A stretch of 64,000 nt of DNA from Microbacterium sp. SSM24. GTDB lineage: Bacteria; Actinomycetota; Actinomycetes; Actinomycetales; Microbacteriaceae. The translations under genes were made by a program, and so were the position numbers. Where the stretch lies: the NCBI RefSeq assembly GCF_025989145.1, contig NZ_JAPDNQ010000002.1, forward strand, positions 496,001-560,000, read 5' to 3'. This document shows, in pieces, positions 8,363 to 16,901 of the stretch (its first letter is position 1; each line of letters opens with the position of its first letter). The notes below the pieces were generated by a model. It did not search any database. It saw only the letters and a list, made by a program, of their open reading frames with translations, and was not told the DNA's origin.

Positions 8363-10689
8363 GGCGCGTCGCCCGATCGCAGCTCGTAGTCCCCGGCCGC
8401 GCAGCCGGTGACGAGCCATCCGCCGTCGACGCTCGTCGCCTCGAGCTCGGTGATGCCCGTGACCTGCACGTCGGGCTCCGCCTGGCCGGGAATCCACACC
8501 TCGAGCCCGCACCCGTCGCCACCCGTGCCGGTCAGCCGCACGTCCGCGCCGTCCGCCGACAAGGAGGTCAGCACGCCGGGCGCCGATCGCGGGTACGCAC
8601 GGCTGAGGATCTCGAGCAGGTCGGTGCGCGGCGCCGCGTCCTCGCCGGTCGCGCAGTCCTGTCGCATGAGCGAGTCGGTCAGGTCGACCAGCCCGCCCTG
8701 CGGGTCGCCGCATGCCTGCTTCCACACCCAGTAGGCGCTGCCGAGGATGTGCTCGTCCTCCAGCGCGGCGTAGCGCTCCAGGCGCGCGACCCGGTCGGCG
8801 TCGTCGCCCCAGTAGCCGTACTCCCCCGACCACAGCGGCATCCCGTAGGCGCTCGCCGCGCGCAGCGCGAGGTCGAACTGCCGGTCCATCGAGACGATGG
8901 GAGGGATGCCGAGCGATCGGTCCATCGTGATCGATTCGGCGTACAGGTGAGGCGAGTAGGCGAGGTTCGCGTCGTCGGAGAACCCGGGTCGCGGACCGCT
9001 GTCGAACCCGAGACCCGACCACAGGATGCTCGGCTCGATGAAGACGATCTGCTCGGCTCCCGCAGCTCGGATCGCGCCGATCGCCCGCTCGTAGAAGCGA
9101 CCGAGGAGGTGCGAGGTCGTGACCGGCGCCGTCTCGCCGAACCCGGGCTCGTTGAGCAGGTCGTAGCCGGCGATCGCCTCTTCGTCCTTGAACATCGCGG
9201 CGAGTTCCGCCCACGTGTTCACGAGCGCAGACTGCACCCCGTCGGTGTCGAAGTAGAAGTGCTGGAACGCCCGATCGCTCGCCGGCGAGATGTCGCGCCC
9301 CTGGAACTGGCATCGGGGTGCGCCGTCGGTGATCGTCGCCCACCCGGGTGCCCCGTCGTATCCCCACATGGGGTCGGTGCCGGGTCGACACGTCGTCCCC
9401 TCGGGGGTCCCTTCGTTCCACCACGAGTCCTGATGCATGTCGAGCACGACGTAGAGGCCGTGCTCCTTCGCCGAGTCCACTGCGGCGACGATCTGAGTGA
9501 CGTAGTCCTCGTCGAGCTCGCCGCGCTCCGGCTCCAGGGCCGACCACGACATCCCGAGCCGGACCACGTTGAAGCCCTGCTCGGCCATGCCTGCGAAGTC
9601 CTCGTCGGTGAGCGGACGCGTCGCCTCGACGTCCGCGTCGGGGCTATAGAAGTCGACGAGCTGGTTGACGTTCACCCCGCGCAGGAGGACCTGGTTCCCG
9701 TCGCCGTCGACGATGCGCTCGTCGTCGGCGCGCAGCATCCCAGGAGGGGTGTCGACGGGATCGCCCGAAGCCGCCGTGCCGGACGTGACCGGAACGAGCA
9801 CCGTCACCCCGAGCGCGACGACCGCGACCGACGCGATCGCCGCCGTGGCCACGCGCAGCGCGGTGGCCGACCGGATGCGGTCGACGGCCACGGCGGCGAC
9901 ACCGACCACCCAGCCGACGCAGGCGCCGAAGGAGAGACCGTCCGCGACGGTCACGTACGCGGCCATCAGAGGCCACAGATCAGCCCGCACGCCATCGATC
10001 ACCAGCGCGACGAGAGCCTGCACGACGCCGACGAGTGCGCCGGCCACGACCGCAGCGAGCCAGCCTCCCAGCACGCCGGGAACCCGGGGACGCAGCCATC
10101 GGAGGCTGATCCAGGTCGCGGCTGCGATCAGCACCATTGCGACGACGACCGACAGGATGCCGCGCTCCGGCCGCGCGATCGGCACTCCCAGCGCGTACAC
10201 GACGGTCGTCCACCACAAGCCCGACACCAGGGGTGCGATAGCGCCGAACAGCGAGGCGGGCAGCAGCGTCGCGCCGCGCTCGCCGCGCTCACGGCTCACC
10301 GGTCCGCCGAGCCAGCGTGCGGCGGCGGCGACGATGAGCGCCGCGGGAACCGCTTTGGCGGTCACGTAGGCCGCCGCCCACGCGGCGATCGCGACGTCCC
10401 ACGTCATGACCAGGCATGCCGCGGCCTGCGCGAGCAGGATCGCCAGCACGAATCCGACCACGAGCGTCCAGTACCGGTCCCCCGCTCGCAGGGCGACCCA
10501 CCACGTGACGCCGAGCAGCACGGGCACGAAGACGACGTACGGCGCGAGGGTCCACAGCTCCGTCCATCGAGGCGAGGCCCCGGACCAGCCGACGAGGGCG
10601 AGCAGCCCCGTGGGGTCGGCGATGGATGGGATCAGGACCAGCGCGAGCATGCTGACGAGCGCGACGAGAGGACGTCGATGAGACCGCAT
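8359..10689 (-). CDS. polytopic membrane protein with C-terminal GH5-type glycosidase domain
   Basis: The first ~300 of 776 residues are strongly hydrophobic with about nine to ten predicted membrane helices. From about residue 318 a GH5 (endoglycoceramidase/cellulase-like) catalytic domain follows: LLRGVNVN, the acid/base Glu in LLNEP (about E514) and the nucleophile Glu in WSGEYGYW (about E623), then a small beta domain. GH5 enzymes cleave beta-glycosidic bonds by a retaining mechanism; the catalytic domain should face the outside. ATG 10689 is chosen because the hydrophobic region starts there with an ACGGAG ribosome site. A polytopic N-terminus on a GH5 is unusual; substrate is unknown. 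Confidence 0.88.
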   Translation of the reverse strand: MRSHRRPLVALVSMLALVLIPSIADPTGLLALVGWSGASPRWTELWTLAPYVVFVPVLLGVTWWVALRAGDRYWTLVVGFVLAILLAQAAACLVMTWDVAIAAWAAAYVTAKAVPAALIVAAAARWLGGPVSRERGERGATLLPASLFGAIAPLVSGLWWTTVVYALGVPIARPERGILSVVVAMVLIAAATWISLRWLRPRVPGVLGGWLAAVVAGALVGVVQALVALVIDGVRADLWPLMAAYVTVADGLSFGACVGWVVGVAAVAVDRIRSATALRVATAAIASVAVVALGVTVLVPVTSGTAASGDPVDTPPGMLRADDERIVDGDGNQVLLRGVNVNQLVDFYSPDADVEATRPLTDEDFAGMAEQGFNVVRLGMSWSALEPERGELDEDYVTQIVAAVDSAKEHGLYVVLDMHQDSWWNEGTPEGTTCRPGTDPMWGYDGAPGWATITDGAPRCQFQGRDISPASDRAFQHFYFDTDGVQSALVNTWAELAAMFKDEEAIAGYDLLNEPGFGETAPVTTSHLLGRFYERAIGAIRAAGAEQIVFIEPSILWSGLGFDSGPRPGFSDDANLAYSPHLYAESITMDRSLGIPPIVSMDRQFDLALRAASAYGMPLWSGEYGYWGDDADRVARLERYAALEDEHILGSAYWVWKQACGDPQGGLVDLTDSLMRQDCATGEDAAPRTDLLEILSRAYPRSAPGVLTSLSADGADVRLTGTGGDGCGLEVWIPGQAEPDVQVTGITELEATSVDGGWLVTGCAAGDYELRSGDAP

Positions 10690-10795
10690 TGACACTCCGT
10701 TGTGACAAAGGGGGCGAGGGGATGTTCGCACAGCATCCGTCATCGACCCGGGCAAGTCAAACTGGAGAGCGGATGCCGCAGGTACGCTCGTGCGC

Positions 10796-11014
10796 ATGAA
10801 ACGGCGGCCCCTCGCATCCGGCGCGATCGCGTCGGCCGGGTACGACCCCGCGCTGGCGGTGCTCGAGCTGGAGTTCACCTCAGGCGAGGTCTATCAGTAC
10901 TACGCCGTCCCGCCCTCGGTGCACCGAGCCCTGCTCCAGGCCGAGAGCGCGGGCCGCTTCTTCCGCGACAGCATCCGCGACGTCTACCCCGTCGACCACC
11001 GCCGACCCACGTAG
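10796..11014 (+). CDS. KTSC domain protein
   Basis: A 72-residue protein consisting of a KTSC domain: IASAGYDPALAVLELEF, the GEVYQYYAVP core and FFRDSIRDVYPV. KTSC domains are small and found alone or next to lysyl-tRNA synthetase or nucleic-acid enzymes; their function is unknown. A TACGCT -10 (10783-10788) sits 7 nt before ATG 10796, supporting a leaderless start there rather than at GTG 10790. Confidence 0.85.
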   Translation: MKRRPLASGAIASAGYDPALAVLELEFTSGEVYQYYAVPPSVHRALLQAESAGRFFRDSIRDVYPVDHRRPT

Positions 11015-11158
11015 CGCTCCTCGCGGGTGGGTTGGTGCGTCCCGATGAATCACTCACGCTGAGCACGCCCCGCGGTGCATACTCTTCGTAGCCCCGACCC
11101 GAACGGGCATCACCAGCCGTCGGCCGTGTCGAACGGGGAGAGAACCGAGGAGCCCGCC

Positions 11159-12625
11159 TTGGCACTGACAACTGCGAAGAGCTCGAATCTGCGACGCAAT
11201 CTGGGGCTGTGGGCCATCGTCGGCCTGGGCCTCGGATATATGACGCCGACCGTCGTGTTCGACACCTTCGGACTCGTCGCGCGAGACACGGACAACGTCG
11301 TCCCGATGGCATACCTCGTCGCGCTCATCGTTATGGTCTTCACTGCGATCAGCTACGGCAAGATGTCGGGGGCCATTCCCAGCGCCGGGTCGGCCTATAC
11401 CTACGTGCGAGAGTCCGTGCATCCGAATGCCGGCTTCATGGTGGGCTGGACGTCGCTGCTCGATTACATGCTGCTGCCGATGGTGAACTGCCTCATCATC
11501 CGCAGCTACCTCGAGGCGATCTTCCCCGATATCCCCGGTTGGATCTGGGTGGTGGCGTACTGCACGTTGGTGACGGCGGTGATCTACCTCACGATGCGCG
11601 GCACGTCGAACATGAACATGGTCCTGCTCGTCATCGCGATCGCCGTCATGATCGTCTTCGTCGTCATGGTCATCGCGCAGCTCGTCCAGGGCGAGGGGGC
11701 AGGAACCGTTGCATCAACTGCGCCCTTCTTCCACGACGGCGTCACGATGGCCGCCGTGCTCACGGGCGCGACCATCGTGTGCTTCTCGTTCATCGGATTC
11801 GACGCTGTCACGATGTATGTCGAGGAAGCGAAGCATCCGAGGGTCGTCCCCCGGGCGATCCTCATGACTGTGCTCATCGGAGGCGGGATCTTCCTCGTCA
11901 CGTCCTACTTCACGCAACTGCGGTTCCCCGATTGGAACGTGTTCGCGCCCGGGGGCGATATGCAGTTCGTCGAGGACAGCACGCTTCCGATCATCGGCCA
12001 GCTCGTCGGCGGCGACGTGCTCATGGCTGTGCTGACGGCGGCGGGCTTCGCCGCGACCCTCGCATCCGGACTCGCGTCGCACGCCTCGGTCTCACGCATG
12101 CTGCTCGTGATGGGACGAAACAACGTGTTGCCGCAGCGGTTCTTCGGCTACATCAACCCGAAGACCCACACGCCGACGTTCAACATCGTTCTGACGGGCG
12201 CGATCTGTCTTCTCGCCGCGGCGTTCACCCTCGAGATGATCGCGGCGTTCATCAACTTCGGGGCGCTCATCGCCTTCACGTTCGTCAACATCTCCGTGAT
12301 CGCGTGGTTCGCCATCCGCAAGGGCATGAGGCGCACGCCGAAGGAGATCTTCACCTACATCGTGATGCCCGGCATCGGCATGGTCCTCACGGGCATCCTG
12401 TGGGCGAACCTCCACGTCGACGCGCTCGTCGGCGGCCTCATCTGGGCAGCGATCGGGCTCCTCTATCTGGCTGTCATCACCAGGGGATTCCGCCGGCGGG
12501 TCGTCGCGTTCGACGAGAACCAGCCTGTAACGGGCTTCAACAAGGTCATCCCCGGCGACGACTCGCTCGACGAGGTCATCGCGGAGGACGACAGCCAGAT
12601 CACGCCTCTGAACGAGAAGGACTGA
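11159..12625 (+). CDS. APC-family permease, PuuP-like putrescine importer
   Basis: A 488-residue inner-membrane transporter with about 12 helices. It tracks E. coli PuuP closely at GYMTPTVVFDTFGLVA, GFMVGWTSLLDYMLLPM, TGATIVCFSFIGFDAVT, LASGLASHASVSRMLLVMGR and FINFGALIAFTFVN, so polyamine uptake driven by proton symport is the best guess. I choose TTG 11159 because GAGGAG lies 6 nt upstream; GTG 11126 is possible. No puu catabolic genes are beside it. A glutamate/aspartate-rich tail ends the protein. Substrate is inferred by similarity from memory. Confidence 0.85.
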   Translation: MALTTAKSSNLRRNLGLWAIVGLGLGYMTPTVVFDTFGLVARDTDNVVPMAYLVALIVMVFTAISYGKMSGAIPSAGSAYTYVRESVHPNAGFMVGWTSLLDYMLLPMVNCLIIRSYLEAIFPDIPGWIWVVAYCTLVTAVIYLTMRGTSNMNMVLLVIAIAVMIVFVVMVIAQLVQGEGAGTVASTAPFFHDGVTMAAVLTGATIVCFSFIGFDAVTMYVEEAKHPRVVPRAILMTVLIGGGIFLVTSYFTQLRFPDWNVFAPGGDMQFVEDSTLPIIGQLVGGDVLMAVLTAAGFAATLASGLASHASVSRMLLVMGRNNVLPQRFFGYINPKTHTPTFNIVLTGAICLLAAAFTLEMIAAFINFGALIAFTFVNISVIAWFAIRKGMRRTPKEIFTYIVMPGIGMVLTGILWANLHVDALVGGLIWAAIGLLYLAVITRGFRRRVVAFDENQPVTGFNKVIPGDDSLDEVIAEDDSQITPLNEKD

Positions 12626-12717
12626 CACCCAAGCTCCCGACGTGTCACTGACCAGTCACCGCCGCTGACGGGAGAATCCGAACTGCCGACTGCGACCAAC
12701 GTCCTGACCCGGTACAC

Positions 12718-14013
12718 CTAGGCGCGCGCGTCGCTGACGGCCTGCGGCGCGTCCGCGCGCGGCTCGCGCCTTCCGGTGCGGCGAAGCACCGTCACGGCGA
12801 CCGCGTAGGCGACCGCTCCCACGACGGCGAGCACCACGTCGAGACCGAGCTCCATCACGAGGAATGCGGGCACGAACGCCAGGACGACGCCGACGCCGAC
12901 GGCGATCGGCCCGGGGCCGTCTGGGAGGGGCGGGATCGCCTCCCAGCGGCCGACGACGAGCGAGAGTGCGTAGAGCAGTCCCATCACCACGATGAACATC
13001 GAGATGCGGCTCCACCACCACGCGGGCGTGGCGGGAGTGGGGGCTGCCCCCGGGATGAGGAGCGTGAGACCCGTGACGGCCAGGATGACCGGCAGGTGCC
13101 ACAGGTAGATCGTCATGAGGCGGCTGCCGACCACGAACACCACGGCACGCGCGGCTCGCAGGTCCATGACGGCCGTCAGTGGGCGCTTGAGCAGGCGCAG
13201 CAGACATGCCTGTGCGACACCGAGCACGATGAGCGGCAGTGTCGGTGGATTGAGGTTTCCGAGCATGCTGACGTAGTACGGGCCGACCGCTGTGAGGGGC
13301 CACAGCGCCAGGTAGCACCCGGCGGCGATGACGGCGAGCACGACAGGACGGGCGCGGTCGAACACGCCCCGGAAGTACCAGATGCCGAGCTGCTGGCAGA
13401 AGAGCCACACGAAGGCCAGGTTGAGAAGCCCGATGTCCTCGATTCCCGTCGAGTAGCGCAGAGCATCGACGATCACGACACCCGCCGCGAGGAGAGCCAG
13501 CGTCAGTCGCGGCGCCGCCTCGTCCAGTCGCATCATGAGGGGCACGCAGGTCTGGCACAGCAGGTACGCCGCGAGGAACCACAGCGGCGATCCGGCGCCG
13601 ATCGCCGCGGGGGCGACGATGTCGGGGGCGAGCTGCAGGATCGTCGCCGCGCCCAGCACGATCGCGAAGAACGCGAACAGCGGGAGCGCGGGCTGGGCGA
13701 GTCGGAGCGCTCGCCCGCGAACGAACGCCGTTCCCGTGCCGCCGCGCGCCGTGTGGGAGCGCCAGCCCGCCGCGGAAGCGAAGCCGCCGACGACGAAGAA
13801 CAGCGGCATGATCTGACCCGCCCACGTCGCGAGGGCGAACCAGTCCTGCATCTCGGCCGGTCGCGTGACGACGAACGCCCCCGCCTCGTCGACGCCGATT
13901 CCGACCTGGAGCAGGTGGATGACGACGACCAGCAGCACGCATGCGACACGGGCGAGGTCGAGCGTGAGGTCGCGCTTCGCGAGGTCGACCTCGGGTGGGG
14001 CGGATCGTGTCAT
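12718..14013 (-). CDS. acyltransferase-3 family membrane protein
   Basis: The 431-residue protein has about ten membrane helices and begins with the acyltransferase-3 signature RDLTLDLARVACVLLVVVIH, including the conserved Arg and the catalytic His after helix 1. WFALATWAGQIMPLFFVVGG is the second conserved block. These enzymes transfer acetyl or longer acyl groups to sugars or lipids at the envelope. ATG 14013 has GGAG five bases upstream. It converges with the permease and stands alone on its strand, so the acceptor cannot be predicted. Confidence 0.88.
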   Translation of the reverse strand: MTRSAPPEVDLAKRDLTLDLARVACVLLVVVIHLLQVGIGVDEAGAFVVTRPAEMQDWFALATWAGQIMPLFFVVGGFASAAGWRSHTARGGTGTAFVRGRALRLAQPALPLFAFFAIVLGAATILQLAPDIVAPAAIGAGSPLWFLAAYLLCQTCVPLMMRLDEAAPRLTLALLAAGVVIVDALRYSTGIEDIGLLNLAFVWLFCQQLGIWYFRGVFDRARPVVLAVIAAGCYLALWPLTAVGPYYVSMLGNLNPPTLPLIVLGVAQACLLRLLKRPLTAVMDLRAARAVVFVVGSRLMTIYLWHLPVILAVTGLTLLIPGAAPTPATPAWWWSRISMFIVVMGLLYALSLVVGRWEAIPPLPDGPGPIAVGVGVVLAFVPAFLVMELGLDVVLAVVGAVAYAVAVTVLRRTGRREPRADAPQAVSDARA

Positions 14014-14087
14014 GCCATCTCCATCGACGTGAGAGACCGACAGTACCAATCCCGCGGCGCACCGCCCGGCGGCACGCACCTGGCACG

Positions 14088-14112
14088 CTGCCCGTTCCCT
14101 GAGAACGGGCAG
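14088..14112. terminator. hairpin at the left edge of the accessory block
   Basis: CTGCCCGTTC pairs with GAACGGGCAG across a 5-base loop, a perfect 10-bp stem. It lies just beyond the stop of the minus-strand gene at 14121 and could end its transcript; no U-tract follows, so strength is uncertain. Confidence 0.5.
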
Positions 14113-14120
14113 TGTTGCTG

Positions 14121-14378
14121 CTACCGCCGGCGGCGGAAGAGCCGCGGACGCTCAAGTATCCCGACCCGGTACGGGGAGGCTTCCAGCGTGATCTCGCTCG
14201 GCGGTTCGCCCTCGCTCGTGATGAGTACAAACTTCGAGTTTGGTGACCGGAAGCTCACAGACCACATGGCGGGTCCGGATGTCACTGCAGTGGTCCGCAG
14301 GAGCTGGCCGTCGACGTAAATGTCGGTGGTACGGCCGTCGTTGTGGCCCGGCGGGACCGCGATCGGTGAATCAGACAT
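14121..14378 (-). CDS. hypothetical protein
   Basis: An 85-residue product (start MSDSPIAVPPGHNDGRTTDI) rich in beta-prone residues, ending in an arginine run RPRLFRRRR. I do not recognise the family. A GAGGT motif is 11 nt ahead of ATG 14378; GTG 14417 would add 13 residues. Codon use is reasonably GC-biased but weaker than in the core genes. No signal peptide or helix is seen. It opens the accessory segment that runs to the tRNA cluster. Confidence 0.5.
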   Translation of the reverse strand: MSDSPIAVPPGHNDGRTTDIYVDGQLLRTTAVTSGPAMWSVSFRSPNSKFVLITSEGEPPSEITLEASPYRVGILERPRLFRRRR

Positions 14379-14545
14379 CTGGACGTCGTACCTCACTTGC
14401 GTGCCGTCCTCGCGCACGCTCGTCGTTGACGTCGCGAAGTATGGGATACCACTTCGGCGGCAACCCCGTTGTCGTGGTCGGGCATGCGACTTTCTCGGGC
14501 TGCAGCTTCGAGGTTCGAGGGACGATATGGCGGTAGCATCCGCCT

Positions 14546-14827
14546 ATGACACAACCGGCCCGGGTCGTGGTGGACTGCATGCTGCACGGCTTTGTTGCTG
14601 GTGATATACAGCTCTACCTCGACACTCCCGAGGCATCCGCCACCATCGAGAACAACGACGGCAATTGCCCGTTGTGTGGCGGGCCGGCCCCCATCCTGCG
14701 GTGTCACGTGACGAGAAGTGCCTTCGGGGGACCGAGGACGACGGTCGATCCCACTTCTGTCCGCCCCGATCGCCTTTCGGAGCTTGCTGAAGCCCTCGAG
14801 GCAGAGCCATCGATCAGGCTGGCGTAA
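14546..14827 (+). CDS. hypothetical small protein with a CxxC motif
   Basis: A 93-residue protein of unknown family. The NCPLCGG motif, preceded and followed by single cysteines, suggests a possible metal site, but no complete zinc ribbon is visible. A TAGCAT -10 (14534-14539) lies 6 nt before ATG 14546, the leaderless pattern common here, which supports expression and this start. It precedes the unknown gene at 14870 on the same strand. Confidence 0.55.
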   Translation: MTQPARVVVDCMLHGFVAGDIQLYLDTPEASATIENNDGNCPLCGGPAPILRCHVTRSAFGGPRTTVDPTSVRPDRLSELAEALEAEPSIRLA

Positions 14828-14869
14828 GCCCTGAGTTGTTCTCTGGCCGCTCGCCGATATGGTCGCCGT

Positions 14870-15667
14870 ATGAGTAGAGTGCCCGGGGCTTCCTTGGAGG
14901 TCGGCCCCGAAAACGACGACGGCGATCCTCTCTGGATTCGACCAGCGAGTTCCGTTGAGGGTGCTTGGCCAGGGGATGTGTACAGTCCGTACGGACGATG
15001 GATGGCTCGCCTCCCGCCGCCAGACGACTGGTCTAAAGCTGATCCGATGCCCTTCATCAGACAGGGCTACCGTCTAGCAATTGCTCGGTGGAACGACGTT
15101 ATGAAGGATCTACCTCCAGACCTCACCGTCGAAGCCAGTGGGATGGTCGACCCGCGCGAGTCCCCGACTGCGCTCACGCTGATCGCCACCCATGACGTCC
15201 TCGAGTGGATCCACTCGATGGACGACTACTTGAAGGAGCGCGGTACATACAAGGGCGCTCGAGACGCCGCTGAAGTCGACCCTGAGCTGGGGCCCTACAT
15301 CGACGGGATGCTCGGAGCTCGGGCGGCTATTCATCACCTGTTCACGCCTGTCGTCGGGCTAGCCCGCACGACAGGGCCTCGGTACCTCGCCGTCCGCGAT
15401 CGATGGGAGCTAATCGGGACGACATCTGAGCTGCGCAAACTGCATCCGCGCTGGGTGTCGGACATTCCTAAAATCCGCAACAAGCGCCAACGAGATGCAT
15501 TCCTCTCACACCTCGCAGGTAGGGCCGTCGGCAACACGTTCCAAATGGCCACGCACTACTTCTGGACACAGATGGGCACTCCACCAGCAGAGCCGTTCGT
15601 CGCTAGCGGGCCCGCGGATCATCCACCCCCGATCGTGCCCTTCTCCGACGACGGCAGCGACGACTAG
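14870..15667 (+). CDS. hypothetical protein of the accessory block
   Basis: A 265-residue soluble protein I cannot assign. The N-terminal 70 residues are proline/tryptophan rich; the middle (about 100-165) is helical with DVLEWIHSMDDYL and GARAAIHH. The C-terminus FQMATHYFWTQMG is followed by an acidic tail. The helix pair ending in an R-x3-H motif loosely recalls HEPN-like helical bundles, but the usual Asn after Arg is missing. TATGGT (14858-14863) 6 nt before ATG 14870 supports a leaderless start. Its stop shares CTAG with the convergent gene at 15664. Confidence 0.65.
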   Translation: MSRVPGASLEVGPENDDGDPLWIRPASSVEGAWPGDVYSPYGRWMARLPPPDDWSKADPMPFIRQGYRLAIARWNDVMKDLPPDLTVEASGMVDPRESPTALTLIATHDVLEWIHSMDDYLKERGTYKGARDAAEVDPELGPYIDGMLGARAAIHHLFTPVVGLARTTGPRYLAVRDRWELIGTTSELRKLHPRWVSDIPKIRNKRQRDAFLSHLAGRAVGNTFQMATHYFWTQMGTPPAEPFVASGPADHPPPIVPFSDDGSDD

Positions 15668-15954
15668 GACGATGGTCCCTGCGTGCGCCAGCTCGTACCC
15701 CAGTCGGCCATCGGAGACCCTCCTGGGCCATGCGCGCACAGGTACGCCTCGTGAACGCGCCGACACGCCTCACGCAACGTGGTAGCCCATCCGATGACTT
15801 CACCGCGCCAGACCGCCTTATAGCGCGTCTCAGTTCCATTCACGCGCCGTATCTCGATGCGGCCGTACTCTTTGCCGCTCGGATCAACCATCCGCCACAC
15901 ACCGGTCGGGCCTTCAACGGCCGACAAGATCGGGTGCCAGTCGGACTTGCTCAC
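15664..15954 (-). CDS. hypothetical protein
   Basis: A 96-residue protein that begins SKSDWHPILSAVEGPTGVW and contains a strand-rich region (RIEIRRVNGTETRYKAVW) followed by an amphipathic helix with ATTLREACRRVHEAYL. The family is unknown. GTG 15954 is preceded by the strong ribosome site GGAGGAAGG. Its stop codon overlaps the stop of the convergent gene ending at 15667 through the self-complementary CTAG. Confidence 0.6.
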   Translation of the reverse strand: MSKSDWHPILSAVEGPTGVWRMVDPSGKEYGRIEIRRVNGTETRYKAVWRGEVIGWATTLREACRRVHEAYLCAHGPGGSPMADWGTSWRTQGPSS

Positions 15955-16022
15955 AGGGCCGGGATCCTTCCTCCGGCCTGAGGAGTCCAGGCTACGCCGT
16001 GACCACCGACACCGCTGCGACG

Positions 16023-16211
16023 TCACTCCTCGAGATGGGTGATCGTCACGATGAATGAGGTGATCGGGATGTCGAGAGTGACGGCGATGTAGTCCTGAGC
16101 GATCGGCACCACTTCTTCGAGCGAACGCGCCTGGGTCAATCCGTCGATCTCGGGGATGCCGACCATCCACCACTCGCCGTCCCTAGTCACTGTGATGTCG
16201 TAGGTCTTCAC
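16023..16211 (-). CDS. HicB-like antitoxin-fold protein without visible HicA
   Basis: The 62-residue product matches the HicB partial RNase-H fold: KTYDITVTRDGEWWMVGIPE, then IDGLTQARSLEEVVPIAQDY. HicB proteins normally neutralise HicA mRNA interferases; here no double-stranded-RNA-binding HicA-like ORF is adjacent, and there is no DNA-binding tail. A minus-strand TATCGT lies 6 nt before GTG 16211, so the message is probably leaderless. It may be an orphan antitoxin or act with a non-HicA partner. Confidence 0.7.
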   Translation of the reverse strand: MKTYDITVTRDGEWWMVGIPEIDGLTQARSLEEVVPIAQDYIAVTLDIPITSFIVTITHLEE

Positions 16212-16290
16212 CCGATCACGATATCCGGGCGGGCAGCGTTACTCACAGGGAGAAAACCCTCCCGGAGTCTTCTTCGCTACGTTGGCGAGC

Positions 16291-16500
16291 ATGATCGACG
16301 CGCATCGAATGACCGGCCCCGTGCTTACGTCGAAGGCTGCGGCCGAGTACTGCGGCCTCAAGGTGCAGACGCTCTACAACCTGATCTCGCAGGGGCAGGG
16401 TCCGAAGCACTACAAGCACGGCAAGCTGAGCGCCTTTTACGCCGCTGACCTCGACGAGTGGAACCAGGCACGGCTGGTCCTCGCCGCGCGCCGCGTGTAG
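16291..16500 (+). CDS. excisionase/AlpA-type helix-turn-helix protein (first copy)
   Basis: A 69-residue MerR-like wHTH of the helix_turn_helix_17 type: VLTSKAAAEYCGLKVQTLYN followed by GQGPKHYKHGKLSAFY and DLDEW, the usual DNA-recognition and wing elements. Such proteins act as excisionases or small regulators on mobile elements. TACGTT (16278-16283) lies 7 nt before ATG 16291. No integrase is visible in the window, so an excision role is conjecture. Confidence 0.82.
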   Translation: MIDAHRMTGPVLTSKAAAEYCGLKVQTLYNLISQGQGPKHYKHGKLSAFYAADLDEWNQARLVLAARRV

Positions 16501-16611
16501 GGCTTGCTTGAATCGACAAGACGGATTGTGCATTGCGGGTGGTGTCCAAATGTACACCTGACCAGGGATTTCCTGTTGCACACTCGTGCGCTTAATGGGA
16601 TGCTCACCGAC

Positions 16612-16830
16612 ATGATCACAGAGCACACTGAAGCCGCGTCCCCCGCATCCGAACTTCCCAAGAGGGGGTTCACAGTCCGTGAAGCTGCCGGCTACCTCGG
16701 GATCTCGGATTGGGTACTCCGCCAGGAAATGCGCCACAACCGCATCGCCGCGAAGAAACGGGGCAGCACGATCCTGTTCGATCGGGACGAGCTGGACCGG
16801 TACTTCGATGACCTACCAGAGCGGGTGTAG
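16612..16830 (+). CDS. excisionase-type helix-turn-helix protein (second copy)
   Basis: A 72-residue protein with FTVREAAGYLGISDWVLRQE, KRGSTILFDRDELDRYF and a DDLPERV tail, the standard excisionase-family HTH. ATG 16600 is an alternative start. A broken relative of its 3' end, including the LDRYFDDLPER segment, recurs at 17704-17778, so the two sites bracket the HEPN-like gene at 16902. Confidence 0.82.
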   Translation: MITEHTEAASPASELPKRGFTVREAAGYLGISDWVLRQEMRHNRIAAKKRGSTILFDRDELDRYFDDLPERV

Positions 16831-16901
16831 TCATGCGTGCCTCGGTGACCAGACTGGATCACCTCCCAACCTCCTGACCGGATTCACGGGAGAATCTGTC
16901 C

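Noticed and set aside
10141..10369. Repeat-like GC runs in the GH5 membrane region considered as a mobile-element end
   Set aside because: They are codon-driven repeats (Ala/Val-rich helices), with no inverted ends or target duplication.
14000..14200. A possible attachment-site repeat of the tRNA-Val 3' end at the left edge of the accessory block
   Set aside because: I could not find a convincing copy of the T-arm or acceptor sequence there by eye, so no att site is annotated.
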